Shown here: positions 16,676 through 24,896 of the stretch, piece by piece | How positions within the stretch are numbered: position 1 is the stretch's first letter | How the letters are laid out: every line of letters starts with the position of its first letter | Origin: Acidobacteriota bacterium | Lineage (GTDB): Bacteria; Acidobacteriota; UBA6911; RPQK01; JAJDTT01 | Length of the DNA: 64,000 nt | Assembly: GCA_028874215.1 (NCBI GenBank) | Contig: JAPPLF010000042.1 | Location: forward strand, 18,136-82,135 | Direction of reading: 5' to 3' | Position numbers and translations under genes: made by a program | The notes under the pieces: generated by a model | Seen by the model: the letters and a program-made list of their open reading frames with translations, nothing else | What the model was told of the DNA's origin: nothing | The model's database searches: none

Positions 16676-18319
16676 ATGAACATCCGCCGATCCCGCTTCC
16701 TGTTTTCCCTGGCCGCATTTGCCCTGCTTCCCCTGCTGCTTCTCGCTGCGCCGGCAAAGGAGAAGAACGACCGGGAGGTCGACGGGAGGGTGCAGGCCGA
16801 AGAGTCGCAGGACCATTTCCGGAAGTGGCTCAACGAGGACGTGCTCTACATCATCACGGAAGATGAGAGGTCCGTCTTCGAAGGACTCACCAACGAAGCC
16901 GAGAAGGAGCAGTTCATCGAGCAGTTCTGGTATCGGCGGGACCCGGACCTCAGGACCCCCATCAACGAGTACAAGGAAGAGCACTACCGCCGCATCGCGT
17001 ACGCCAACGAGCGCTACCACAGCGGCAGGTCCGGTTGGAGATCGGACCGCGGACGGATCTACATCATCCACGGGCCTCCGGATGAGATCGAGGACTTCGG
17101 CGGCGGTGGCCAATACGTCCGCGAGTCGTACGAAGGCGGCGGGACCACCACCGTCCATCCCTTCGAGCGGTGGCGGTATCGAAAGATCGACGGGCTCGGG
17201 AGCGACATCACCCTGGAATTCGTGGACGAGTCCCGCACCGGGGAGTACCGGCTTGCCCTCAATCCGGACGAGAAGGACGCGGCGATCGGCCTGCCCGGCG
17301 TGGGGCTGACGGACACCGAGAGGTTGGGCCTGACCCAGAAGGGGAGGCGCTTGCATCCCGACGAGATGCACAACCCCTACCTCCGGGCCAACATGCGGCG
17401 CCAGGACCATCCCTTCACCCGTTTCGAGATCTTCGCCAAGACCCAGGCGGCCCGGCCCATCAAGTACAACGACCTCCGGGATCTGGTCAAAGTCACGGTG
17501 AACTACACCAATCTCCCGTTCCAGGTTCGGAGCGACTATTTCCGGTTGAACCAGGACAAGGTGCTGATTCCCGTCACCGTGGAGTTGCAGAACCGGGACA
17601 TGACCTTCAAGCAGGAGGGTACCTCCCACTACGCCCAGATCGGCCTCTACGGCGCGATCACCAGCATAGGGAAGAAGTTCATCCAGGAATTCGATCAGGA
17701 CATGACCGTCGCCTACCCCGACAAGTGGATCGAGTTGGGGCGGCAGAGCCGGTCCCTCTACCAGAAGGTGCTGTTGTTGGACAACAATACGCGCTACAAG
17801 CTGGACTTGATCGTCAAGGACCTCAACGGCGACAACGTGGGCGCCCTCAGCCACGCCCTGATCCCACCGCCTTCGGTGAAGGAGAACCGGAAACTGAGCG
17901 CCAGCTCGCTGGTTCTTTCCGACCACATGCGGGAGCTGGAGGAGTTGCCGGAAGGCGACGAGATGTTCGTCTTCGGAGACGTCAAGCTCCGGCCCAGCAT
18001 CGCCCGGAAGTTCACCCGGAAGATTCCCCTCGGGATCTATCTGCACCTGTACAATTTCAAGGTGGATCAGGCTTCCAACGCCCCCTTGCTGGAGGTCTCG
18101 TACCGGATCCGAAACGGGAACGGCCAACTGGTCCGGGACGTCACTGACAGCGCCGGGGAATCAATCCAGTTTCTCTCCGAAGAAAGGGTCGTCCTGACCA
18201 AGAGACTGGACCTGAGTGACCTGGAGCCCGGCAACTACCTGGCGCAGGTCGAGGCGCTGGATTCCTCCAGCAACGAACGGGTGCGGTTGGAGGACCGCTT
18301 TCGAGTCGTGGGGAACTGA
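16676..18319 (+). CDS. GWxTD-domain protein
   Basis: 547-aa exported protein. An N-terminal signal segment (about 1-26) is followed by the GWxTD-type domain: HFRKWLNEDVLYIITEDERSVFEGL, EQFIEQFWYRRDPDLRTP and IYIIHGPPDEIEDFGGG, where KWLNED takes the place of the name-giving motif. The remaining ~350 residues look like beta-rich domains. This family is widespread in Acidobacteriota and its function is not established. A TAGAAT box just before the start (about 16658) could be a -10 element. Confidence 0.85.
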   Translation: MNIRRSRFLFSLAAFALLPLLLLAAPAKEKNDREVDGRVQAEESQDHFRKWLNEDVLYIITEDERSVFEGLTNEAEKEQFIEQFWYRRDPDLRTPINEYKEEHYRRIAYANERYHSGRSGWRSDRGRIYIIHGPPDEIEDFGGGGQYVRESYEGGGTTTVHPFERWRYRKIDGLGSDITLEFVDESRTGEYRLALNPDEKDAAIGLPGVGLTDTERLGLTQKGRRLHPDEMHNPYLRANMRRQDHPFTRFEIFAKTQAARPIKYNDLRDLVKVTVNYTNLPFQVRSDYFRLNQDKVLIPVTVELQNRDMTFKQEGTSHYAQIGLYGAITSIGKKFIQEFDQDMTVAYPDKWIELGRQSRSLYQKVLLLDNNTRYKLDLIVKDLNGDNVGALSHALIPPPSVKENRKLSASSLVLSDHMRELEELPEGDEMFVFGDVKLRPSIARKFTRKIPLGIYLHLYNFKVDQASNAPLLEVSYRIRNGNGQLVRDVTDSAGESIQFLSEERVVLTKRLDLSDLEPGNYLAQVEALDSSSNERVRLEDRFRVVGN

Positions 18320-18339
18320 CTCGCCCTTCCCATCTGGCC

Positions 18340-18356
18340 GGCGCTTGGAAACCGCC
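18340..18356. repeat. hairpin between convergent genes
   Basis: GGCG (18340-18343) pairs with CGCC (18353-18356), with TT/AA pairs inside and one mismatch. On the minus strand the loop reads TCC after GGCGGTT, close to the hairpin at 40455-40474. It sits in the 58-base gap between the converging GWxTD and TPR genes and is a probable member of the same family. Confidence 0.4.
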
Positions 18357-18377
18357 GCTCCAGCCGCCCCTCCCGCG

Positions 18378-20063
18378 TCACTGCAGAGTGAGCAGCGAAA
18401 AGGGAAGGGGTGTCGGCTGAAACACGGGATCGTTTTCCCGCCACGGCTGTCGGCAGGCTTCTTTTCGCTGATACCGGGTGAGGTTTTCCTGCAGCAGATC
18501 GGCCAGCATGGAGCGTTGGGCCCGGGTCACTTCGGTGATCATCATCCTCTGCATCTGGACGGCGCGATCGAAATGGCCCAGCTCGGCGTAGACCATGGCC
18601 AGCGTCTCCACCTGCTCGAAATCGGGGGTCTTCACTTGTTCGAACACCTTCTGCAGGAGGCGCAGTGCCTGCTGTCCGTTCCGGATGGCGGCGTCTGGAC
18701 AGGCTGCCAGCAGCCGGGCCAGGGCGTGCATCAGATCGGTGTCCTCGGGTAGAGCCGTCAGCCCCGCCTGCAGCCGCGACCGGGCCTCCCTCCACCTCTG
18801 GGTCCTCACCAGGGCCATGGCGCCCATGAAGTGGGCGAAGGCGTTGCCGGGATCCAGCTCGACGACCCTGCCGTAGTGGGGGACCGCCTCGTCGACTCGT
18901 CCCCGGCGCATCAGCAGGTTGGCCAACTGGAAGTGGGCTTCGGTGAAGTTGGGATCCGTTTCGACGGACTTGCGGCAGTGCTCCAGAGCCTGTTCCTCGC
19001 GACCCATCTGGATCAGTCCCATGGACAGGTTCAGATGGATCCGGGACGTGGAGGCGGTATGAGGCAGGGCGGCCTCGAACTGCTGGACGGCCTCCTCGAC
19101 CCGGCCCATCTGCGCCAGGGCCGTGCCCAGGTCCACGAGGGCCAGGGCGTCGGTGGGGTCCTGGGCAACCATCTGGCGAAAGAGCCGCACGGCCTCTTCG
19201 TGTTGTCCCGTCTCGAGTAGACGGTTGGCTTGCTCGCGCTGTTGCCAGCGTCCCGTCTTCATTCTCACCAGCTCTTCCAGCAAGGGATCGGGATAGTTGA
19301 CGGCGCCGTCCCCCTGCTTGCCAAGATGAAGCCGGGCCTTGTCCACCTGGCCCAACTGGCGGTAGGCCATGGCCAGCCGGTAGTGGAGGCTGCTGGCCTG
19401 AGGTTGTCGCCGGAGAGCCTCTTCATAGCGCTCGACAGCCTTCGCGTAGTCGCGTCCGGCCGCCGCGATTTCACCAAGACCCGCCATCGCCGCCGCCGAG
19501 GCCGGGTCCAGTTTCAGCGCCCGCTGGAAATGTTTCGCCGCCTCCTCGGTCCGGCCCTGCTCCAACTCGATCCGGGCCAGGCCCAGCACGGCCGCCAGGT
19601 CGTTGGGGCGCAACGTCAGGACGTGCGCGTATTGGGCGCCGGCTCGGTCCAGGTCGCCTCTCGCCCGATAACCGAGAGCCAGGTAGTGGGACCAGCGATA
19701 GTCCCGGGGCGCCAGCCGCAGAGCGTTCCGGTAGCAGGACTCGGACGCTTCCAGGAGGTCGTAGGTCTGAAGCATCTGGCCCATTCGGCCATAGGCCAGA
19801 GCCCTCTGCTCCGGAGTGGCGCCGGGCCGTCGGGTCGTCTCTTCAAGGTCGGAACGGGCGCGCTCCAGCTGCTCCCGGACGTTCGCGTCCATGGCCGTCA
19901 GGTTGGGGAAGGGAATCGGCTCCAGTTCGGAACCTGTGGCCTGAACCGGCGGCGGTTCAGGCGGAAGCGCTATCGGGGCAGCGGACAGATGACCCGGGAA
20001 AAGGCCGCACAGTGCCGCTATCGCGATCGGAAACAATCCCCATGACGCCGACTTTCGTTTCAT
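18378..20063 (-). CDS. secreted TPR-repeat protein
   Basis: 561-aa protein with a signal peptide (about 1-28, ending HLSA) and a long TPR array from about residue 85 to 500. Repeat units such as NDLAAVLGLARIELEQGR, GRVEEAVQQFEAALPHT and GRVDEAVPHYGRVVELDPG are clear. C-terminal tail QPWRENDPVFQPTPLPF is non-repeat. Related in architecture to the TPR protein at 14305-15453 but on the opposite strand. The predicted role is scaffold or binding; in this phylum such genes often accompany FG-GAP/UnbV proteins. Confidence 0.85.
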   Translation of the reverse strand: MKRKSASWGLFPIAIAALCGLFPGHLSAAPIALPPEPPPVQATGSELEPIPFPNLTAMDANVREQLERARSDLEETTRRPGATPEQRALAYGRMGQMLQTYDLLEASESCYRNALRLAPRDYRWSHYLALGYRARGDLDRAGAQYAHVLTLRPNDLAAVLGLARIELEQGRTEEAAKHFQRALKLDPASAAAMAGLGEIAAAGRDYAKAVERYEEALRRQPQASSLHYRLAMAYRQLGQVDKARLHLGKQGDGAVNYPDPLLEELVRMKTGRWQQREQANRLLETGQHEEAVRLFRQMVAQDPTDALALVDLGTALAQMGRVEEAVQQFEAALPHTASTSRIHLNLSMGLIQMGREEQALEHCRKSVETDPNFTEAHFQLANLLMRRGRVDEAVPHYGRVVELDPGNAFAHFMGAMALVRTQRWREARSRLQAGLTALPEDTDLMHALARLLAACPDAAIRNGQQALRLLQKVFEQVKTPDFEQVETLAMVYAELGHFDRAVQMQRMMITEVTRAQRSMLADLLQENLTRYQRKEACRQPWRENDPVFQPTPLPFSLLTLQ

Positions 20064-20109
20064 GGCGTGATCGACCGTTCTGCCTGGGGCCGGAGAGTCG
20101 CCGGGCGCG

Positions 20110-22080
20110 TCAATAGGGCCAGTCCAGCGGAGGAGCGGCGGCCACGAATTGACGGCGTTTCACCCATCGGACCCGGTCCTGCCGGTAATGGTCCCGCTGG
20201 TAAAAGGGATAATATTTTCCGGGAGGATCGATGAAGACGACGCTGTTGCCTTTCACGACCAGGTTGAAATCGACTCCCCACATTTTTTCCTTGACCGTGC
20301 GCTCCTGGATGGGAAAGGAGAGTGTCACCACGTCCCCCGGCGCCACGTTCCCCACTTGGGCATAACGCCCCTCCCAGCCCACCTTTCGGGTCTGTTCATT
20401 CACCCTGCAGACCGTCTTCTCCGTTTCGGTCCAATCGGGAATCCGAACCTGGAGCCGGATCGGCTGCTTGACCCTCACGTCCACCTGTCCTTCATAGGGG
20501 ATATAGCTCTGGACGTCCGCCCAGGGAGAAACCCGGTTGAGGAGCAGATTGACCTTCACGTCGCCGTCCCGGTGGTGGAGCAGGTGTCTCCAGGCGTACC
20601 AGATGGCGCGGGCGTGGTTGCCGGTGCAGCAATGCATGAGGAACAGGTGATCGGAATCGGGACGGTCCGGCCAGGTCAGGGGATGCCCCACGAAGTCGTT
20701 GGGGGAGGCCAGGCTCATGGCGGAGCCGATGTTCCGTTCCACGGTCCGGTCGGAGCTCTCGAACTCGGGCCGGTTCCAGGTCTCGTAGCGATCCTCCGGC
20801 AGGAGCCGGTTGACGAAATCTCCCTTCAACAGTTGCATCTCGGCGAACTGATTCCTCAGGTAGCGGTCGGCGTCGTCCCAGTAGTCCCCGGCCCCGGCGA
20901 TGCTCAGCTTGATGGCCAGCGCCGCCATGTCGGCTATCGTGCAGCCCTCCACGCCGTATCTGGCCACCTGCTGAACCGTCTTGGCCGAGTACTGAGCCCC
21001 GGCGCCCGGAGTGGAGGGGAAGAATCCCACGGTGGCGCTGCCGCTGGAGTCCCGGGCGTATTCGTAGGACTTTTTCGAGTACTCGATGAAATCCTGGTCC
21101 CTGCTGGCCATGGCGAATTCCAGCAGGCCGGAGATGGGGCGGGTGTGCAGGTGGGTGTGGGGGACGCCCCGGAAGCGCCCTTCCGAGTCGTAGCAGCCTG
21201 AATGGCGCGTCATGTAGATGGCCAGTTTGCGGGCCAGGTCCAGGGCCGGCTGGTAACCGATGGCCAGGTAGGCCTGGCTGAGGCCCTGAATGATCCAACC
21301 CGCGGCGGCCCCGCTCGCCTCCCGGGTGCAGTCCGGGTCGACGACGTCCCGGTCCTGGGGAACCTCCGTATCCGGGTTGACCGCCATCAAGGGAAAGTAG
21401 CAGTAGTCGTCCTTGTAGATCATCAACCGGCCCACGGCGTCGACCAGTTTCTCCAAGCGTTCCTTCCAGTACTCGTCGCCGCTCAGCAGGTAATAGAGGG
21501 CGAGGTTGCCCAGCCATCCCCCTTGAGCGACGGTGCTGGCCAACTGGGTCTCCTTGAGTCCCTTCTGCTCCAGCCAGTCGGCATGGAACCCGGCCCAGGG
21601 GCGGCCTTCGAACGGCATGTAGATCAGGCCGTCCTCCCCCTGCATGCGCAGCAGGTTCTCCGGCCAGGCCTGATCCACTTCCAGGTTCTGGTCGCTGCCG
21701 CTGACGTAGCGGAGCAGCGGAAGCGCCTCCTGGAACTTGTACTGGACATTCAGGTCATGGAAGTCGTGCACCAGGACGGGCGGCTTCCGGTTCAGGAGCA
21801 CGTGCCACCAGATCTCGTAACCCGCGTCCGGGTCCGCCGACTCGGTCAGGGCGTTGATGGACAGCCGGGCCCGCTCCGCCAGGTCCAGGGTGTCCGGAAC
21901 CAGCCCCTCCTGCCATTCGCCCTTCAACTCCGGGAAAGTCACCTCCGGAATCTCCGGCGAGATGTAGCCGATCTTCCCCGGTTCGGACTCTTCCGGGGGC
22001 CCGGCCGGCAGTGTGACCGCTGTGGCCAGAATCGCCGCAACCATCCATCGGACTCCGAGTCGATTCGTCTTCATTTGCAT
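20110..22080 (-). CDS. GH127-like glycoside hydrolase (DUF1680, beta-L-arabinofuranosidase type)
   Basis: 656-aa predicted exported protein with a short signal segment (about 10-27). The central (alpha/alpha)-barrel region has WLGNLALYYLLSGDEYW, GAAAGWIIQGLSQAYLAIGYQP and HLHTRPISGLLEFA. Near residue 500 the string LMHCCTGNHARAIWYAW contains the adjacent Cys pair that in GH127 enzymes provides the zinc-bound catalytic cysteine. The C-terminal part (QVRIPDWTE..., VTLSFP) is a beta-sandwich. Substrate is probably a plant or algal glycan side chain, inferred only from the family. Confidence 0.78.
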   Translation of the reverse strand: MQMKTNRLGVRWMVAAILATAVTLPAGPPEESEPGKIGYISPEIPEVTFPELKGEWQEGLVPDTLDLAERARLSINALTESADPDAGYEIWWHVLLNRKPPVLVHDFHDLNVQYKFQEALPLLRYVSGSDQNLEVDQAWPENLLRMQGEDGLIYMPFEGRPWAGFHADWLEQKGLKETQLASTVAQGGWLGNLALYYLLSGDEYWKERLEKLVDAVGRLMIYKDDYCYFPLMAVNPDTEVPQDRDVVDPDCTREASGAAAGWIIQGLSQAYLAIGYQPALDLARKLAIYMTRHSGCYDSEGRFRGVPHTHLHTRPISGLLEFAMASRDQDFIEYSKKSYEYARDSSGSATVGFFPSTPGAGAQYSAKTVQQVARYGVEGCTIADMAALAIKLSIAGAGDYWDDADRYLRNQFAEMQLLKGDFVNRLLPEDRYETWNRPEFESSDRTVERNIGSAMSLASPNDFVGHPLTWPDRPDSDHLFLMHCCTGNHARAIWYAWRHLLHHRDGDVKVNLLLNRVSPWADVQSYIPYEGQVDVRVKQPIRLQVRIPDWTETEKTVCRVNEQTRKVGWEGRYAQVGNVAPGDVVTLSFPIQERTVKEKMWGVDFNLVVKGNSVVFIDPPGKYYPFYQRDHYRQDRVRWVKRRQFVAAAPPLDWPY

Positions 22081-22226
22081 TTCCGTTTACCATCCGGGTC
22101 GGGGTGAGTCATGATCTGCCGACGGACCGTCGTCAGTCCCAATGAGGGTTTATTCTAGATGATGACGTTGTGTTTCGGTACCGACCGATTTCCGGGAGGA
22201 CCGCTTTGCCCGAAGGAGGTGTCGAG

Positions 22227-22718
22227 ATGGCTGGGATGAAAAAGATCACGAGGATGGACCATATCGCCTTGATGGTGAGCGATCTGGACCGGTCGTTCCA
22301 TTTCTACCACCAATTGCTGGGTCTGGAGGTGGAGGAATACGTCGAGCACCCCACGCCGGGGAACACGAACATCCAGGGCGTCTCCAAGATGACCCGGTTC
22401 CCCGACGTGAGGATCCGGGAGTATCGCTTGAGGATGCCCGAGAACCCGGGCATGACCCTCGATCTGATCGAGTGGATCACCCCCAAGAGCCCGGTGGGGC
22501 GGTACCCGTTGCACCACGTCCCTTCGGCGCATATCTGCTTCAACGTGGATGACATCGAGGCGACGCACGAGTTTCTGAAGGGAGAAGGCGTCGAGTTCGT
22601 CTCTCCGCCCGTGTACTGGGAGCCGGAGGAAGGAGGATGGGTGGTCCTCTTCTTCTACGATCCGGACGGGAACCTCCTGGAGTTGAATCAGCCGCAGCCA
22701 CACCACCAGAAAGCCTGA
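22227..22718 (+). CDS. VOC-family metalloprotein (paralogue of 8031-8540)
   Basis: 163-aa VOC protein with DHIALMVSDLDRSFHFYHQLLG at the start, HHVPSAHICFNVDD in the middle and FFYDPDGNLLELN near the end, giving the two His and the Glu ligand set. It is clearly paralogous to the protein at 8031-8540, especially in the last third. ATG 22227 follows an excellent AAGGAGG ribosome site. It converges with an SDR gene, whereas the first pair is co-directional. Confidence 0.87.
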   Translation: MAGMKKITRMDHIALMVSDLDRSFHFYHQLLGLEVEEYVEHPTPGNTNIQGVSKMTRFPDVRIREYRLRMPENPGMTLDLIEWITPKSPVGRYPLHHVPSAHICFNVDDIEATHEFLKGEGVEFVSPPVYWEPEEGGWVVLFFYDPDGNLLELNQPQPHHQKA

Positions 22719-22728
22719 CCCCGCTGGG

Positions 22729-22752
22729 AAGGGGGACAGTCTTGTCCCCCTT
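22729..22752. terminator. strong hairpin after VOC gene
   Basis: A perfect 10-bp stem (AAGGGGGACA with TGTCCCCCTT) closes a GTCT loop ten bases after the VOC stop. A short T-rich run follows (TTCTTC). It may end transcription of the VOC gene and, being symmetrical, may also work for the converging SDR gene. It belongs to the hairpin family with GGGGGAC/GTCCCCC stems. Confidence 0.6.
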
Positions 22753-22763
22753 CTTCGTTCCGC

Positions 22764-23175
22764 CAGGAGGGGGGACTTTCCTGTCCCCCGTTCTTCTTCG
22801 TCCTCCGATCCCACCAGAGTTCAGCAGATCAGCCTACCGATTCGCAGACCGCGCCAGAAACCTGGCCTGCCCCACTTCCATCTGCCGCCCGGAGGGTTGG
22901 ATCGCCGTCATTCCGGCGTCCACCATCAGCACGGCTCCGGTGATGTAGGAGGCTTCGTCGCTGGCCCGGCAGGAGGGGGGACTTTCCTGTCCCCCGTTCT
23001 TCTTCGTCCTCCGATCCCACCGGAGTTCAGCAGATCAGCCTACCGATTCGCAGACCGCGCCAGAAACCTGGCCTGCCCCACTTCCATCTGCCGCCCGGAG
23101 GGTTGGATCGCCGTCATTCCGGCGTCCACCATCAGCACGGCTCCGGTGATGTAGGAGGCCTCGTCGCTGGCCAGG
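22764..23175. repeat. 206-bp tandem duplication with internal hairpins
   Basis: Two adjacent copies (about 22764-22969 and 22970-23175) repeat with a period of exactly 206 bases. I see only two substitutions (CACCAGAG/CACCGGAG and GGCTTCG/GGCCTCG) before they diverge at the end. Each copy begins with a family hairpin, GGGGGAC-TTTCCT-GTCCCCC (22770-22789 and 22976-22995), and then carries the last ~44 codons of the SDR gene at 23040-23852. The duplication therefore starts at the hairpin. Confidence 0.85.
22834..22966 (-). pseudogene. duplicated 3' fragment of the SDR gene
   Basis: The left copy of the 206-bp tandem repeat holds the final ~44 codons of the SDR gene (ending at the equivalent stop) without its 5' part or a start codon. 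It is in the same orientation as the intact gene and lies downstream of it. It should not yield a functional protein; it documents a recent local duplication. Confidence 0.8.
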
Positions 23176-23852
23176 AACAGGATCGCGTTGGCCACCTCGC
23201 TGGGCTCGGCGAAGCGGGACATGAGCGTCTGGCCCGCATAGGGCGCCACGTTCTCGGCCGGCGTGTTGGCCATCATGGGCGTGTTCATGCCGGTGGGGCA
23301 GACGGCGTTGGCCCGGATGCCGTCGAGGCCGCAGTCCTGGGCGATGCAGCGGGTCAGGCCGATGAGGCCGTGCTTGGAGGTGTTGTAGTCAGCCTGGTTC
23401 TCGTTCCCCTGAACGCCCGACACCGAGGAGACACAGACGATGCTTCCGGCCCCCTGGCGTTTCATCTGGGGAATCACCGCCTTCGAGCAGAGAAACGGGC
23501 CCCGCAGGTTGACCCGCATGATCCGGTCCCAGACCTCCGCATCGATCTCGTACACCGGCGCCACTCTTCCAAAAGTGGCGGCGTTGTTCACCAGGACGTC
23601 GATCCGGCCGAACTGCTCCAGAGTGGTCTCCGCCATCCGCTCCGTGTCCTGCTCGTCGCTGCAGTCGGCCACGATCGTAATCGCTTCGCCACCGGCCTCA
23701 CCGATTTTCTCCACCGTCTCCGCGGCCGTCTGCGGGTTCACGTCCACAACGGCCACCCGCGCGCCTTCCGCCGCGAACCGCAACGCCACGGATTCTCCCA
23801 AGCCCTGACCGGCCCCTGTAACGATGGCCACCTTGTCCGCCAAACGCCCCAT
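23040..23852 (-). CDS. short-chain dehydrogenase/reductase (SDR)
   Basis: 270-aa classical SDR: TGAGQGLG nucleotide motif, VVDVN with the NAD-favouring Asp, VNNAATFG, catalytic Ser in CVSSVSG, YNTSK with Tyr and Lys, and CPTGMNTPM. It closely resembles the SDR at 8605-9354 in both the NAD motif and the MNTPM segment. Its tail is about 20 residues longer (QPSGRQMEVGQARFLARSANR). It converges on the second VOC gene. Together the two VOC/SDR pairs look like duplicated catabolic modules. Confidence 0.88.
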   Translation of the reverse strand: MGRLADKVAIVTGAGQGLGESVALRFAAEGARVAVVDVNPQTAAETVEKIGEAGGEAITIVADCSDEQDTERMAETTLEQFGRIDVLVNNAATFGRVAPVYEIDAEVWDRIMRVNLRGPFLCSKAVIPQMKRQGAGSIVCVSSVSGVQGNENQADYNTSKHGLIGLTRCIAQDCGLDGIRANAVCPTGMNTPMMANTPAENVAPYAGQTLMSRFAEPSEVANAILFLASDEASYITGAVLMVDAGMTAIQPSGRQMEVGQARFLARSANR

Positions 23853-23956
23853 CCTTCACCTCCCGATTTCAGTCAGGCTCTGTCTCAGCAAATCCCGGAC
23901 GTACCGGCTTTCGATGCCCACGGTTTTTCGTGTCTTTCTGGCCAGCATCCGTCAGT

Positions 23957-24355
23957 TTATCCCGTAGCCGGCACAATATCGGTTCGGAAAAAATCGCCGC
24001 CCTTGAACAGAAGCGGGGCAGCCAGAAACTTCGCTAGAGCGTAAGAAAAGCAATTCCCATAGTTCAAAACCGCCGGATGGCCCGTTCCTTTTCCGAAGCG
24101 CCGGTAGGCATCGAATGCGATGTCGGCAATCTGTGGAGATACCTCGACGACTGTCATGCCGGACTTCAGGAGAAACGCATCCAATGCCAAGAGGGCTGTG
24201 TCGCCCGATCGGCCAAAGAGAACGATGCGGGTCTCGAGCAGACTCGCTGCGCTGATACAGGTGTTGGATGCCGCGTCAATTAACTCGTTGAAGAGCCGTC
24301 TCTCAGGTTCGTCTCCCATGATGGCGACGAGCGCCGATGTGTCGATCACCATCAT
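23957..24355 (-). CDS. VapC-type PIN-domain toxin
   Basis: 132-aa PIN protein starting MVIDTSALVAIM with the first Asp, then ASLLETRIVL with the Glu, GKGTGHPAVLNYGNCFSYALA (typical end of the ribonuclease VapC type, with Asn where many have Asp) and LLFKGGDFFRTDI with the last Asp pair. It overlaps the antitoxin start region by four bases (ATGA). A Leu/Asn-rich third acidic site makes full activity plausible but not certain. Confidence 0.88.
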   Translation of the reverse strand: MMVIDTSALVAIMGDEPERRLFNELIDAASNTCISAASLLETRIVLFGRSGDTALLALDAFLLKSGMTVVEVSPQIADIAFDAYRRFGKGTGHPAVLNYGNCFSYALAKFLAAPLLFKGGDFFRTDIVPATG

Positions 24356-24606
24356 GTGGGCAGCCCACTTGCGTCGTAACCGATGATCTCGTCGGCGCTC
24401 CGCTGGTCACGTCTCGGCAAATTGGCGCACTGCAGAGCTATATGGTCCAGTTCCTCGACGCGCGAGGTTGTTCCCTTCAAGATTTCCAATTGCTCCAGCC
24501 TTGCTTCGAGTGCGTGCTTCACAGTCTTTGTTAACGATTCACCGGTCAGATTTGCGATCCGTTTCGCCAGTGCGTGAGTTTCAGCATCTTTGATGTTCAG
24601 GGGCAT
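24352..24606 (-). CDS. VapB-type antitoxin (Rv0623-like)
   Basis: 84-aa protein starting MPLNIKDAETHALAKRIANLTGESLTKTV, the hallmark of the Rv0623/VapB family of ribbon-helix-helix antitoxins. A second in-frame ATG at 24621 exists, but GGAGGA sits eight bases before 24606, which favours the shorter start. The stop overlaps the toxin start by four bases, giving translational coupling. Confidence 0.87.
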   Translation of the reverse strand: MPLNIKDAETHALAKRIANLTGESLTKTVKHALEARLEQLEILKGTTSRVEELDHIALQCANLPRRDQRSADEIIGYDASGLPT

Positions 24607-24896
24607 CTTGTGTTCCTCCATATCCTATTATTGGAGGAAAGCAGGAAAAATACAACCTGAACTCTGGACCGTTTCAATTGTCCAGTGCGAGGGGTGCTCG
24701 GTGGCGTTGAGTCTTGGTTCCCTTTGGCCCAACCGTTGTTTTGCTTGCTGTTCAGACCCTATAATCCCATTCAACGCGAGAGCAAAGCATTCTACATTTG
24801 CGTTTGGGTCGCCCCGGCTGTCCAGATCAATTCTGAGCCCGTAAGGTCAAGGCCTGCAACGCCGAATTCAACCCACGCGTCCAGAGGTCATGAGCA
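24607..24896. other. intergenic, no gene seen
   Basis: Divergent region between vapB and the DUF1080 gene. It is AT-richer than its surroundings. A weak imperfect inverted repeat CTGGAC (24664-24669) and GTCCAG (24680-24685) is the only structure I noted, possibly linked with vapBC autoregulation. Confidence 0.35.

Noticed and set aside
22637..22948. 103-aa plus-strand frame through the tandem duplication
   Set aside because: Reads antisense through the SDR fragment and the hairpins; explained by the 206-bp repeat.
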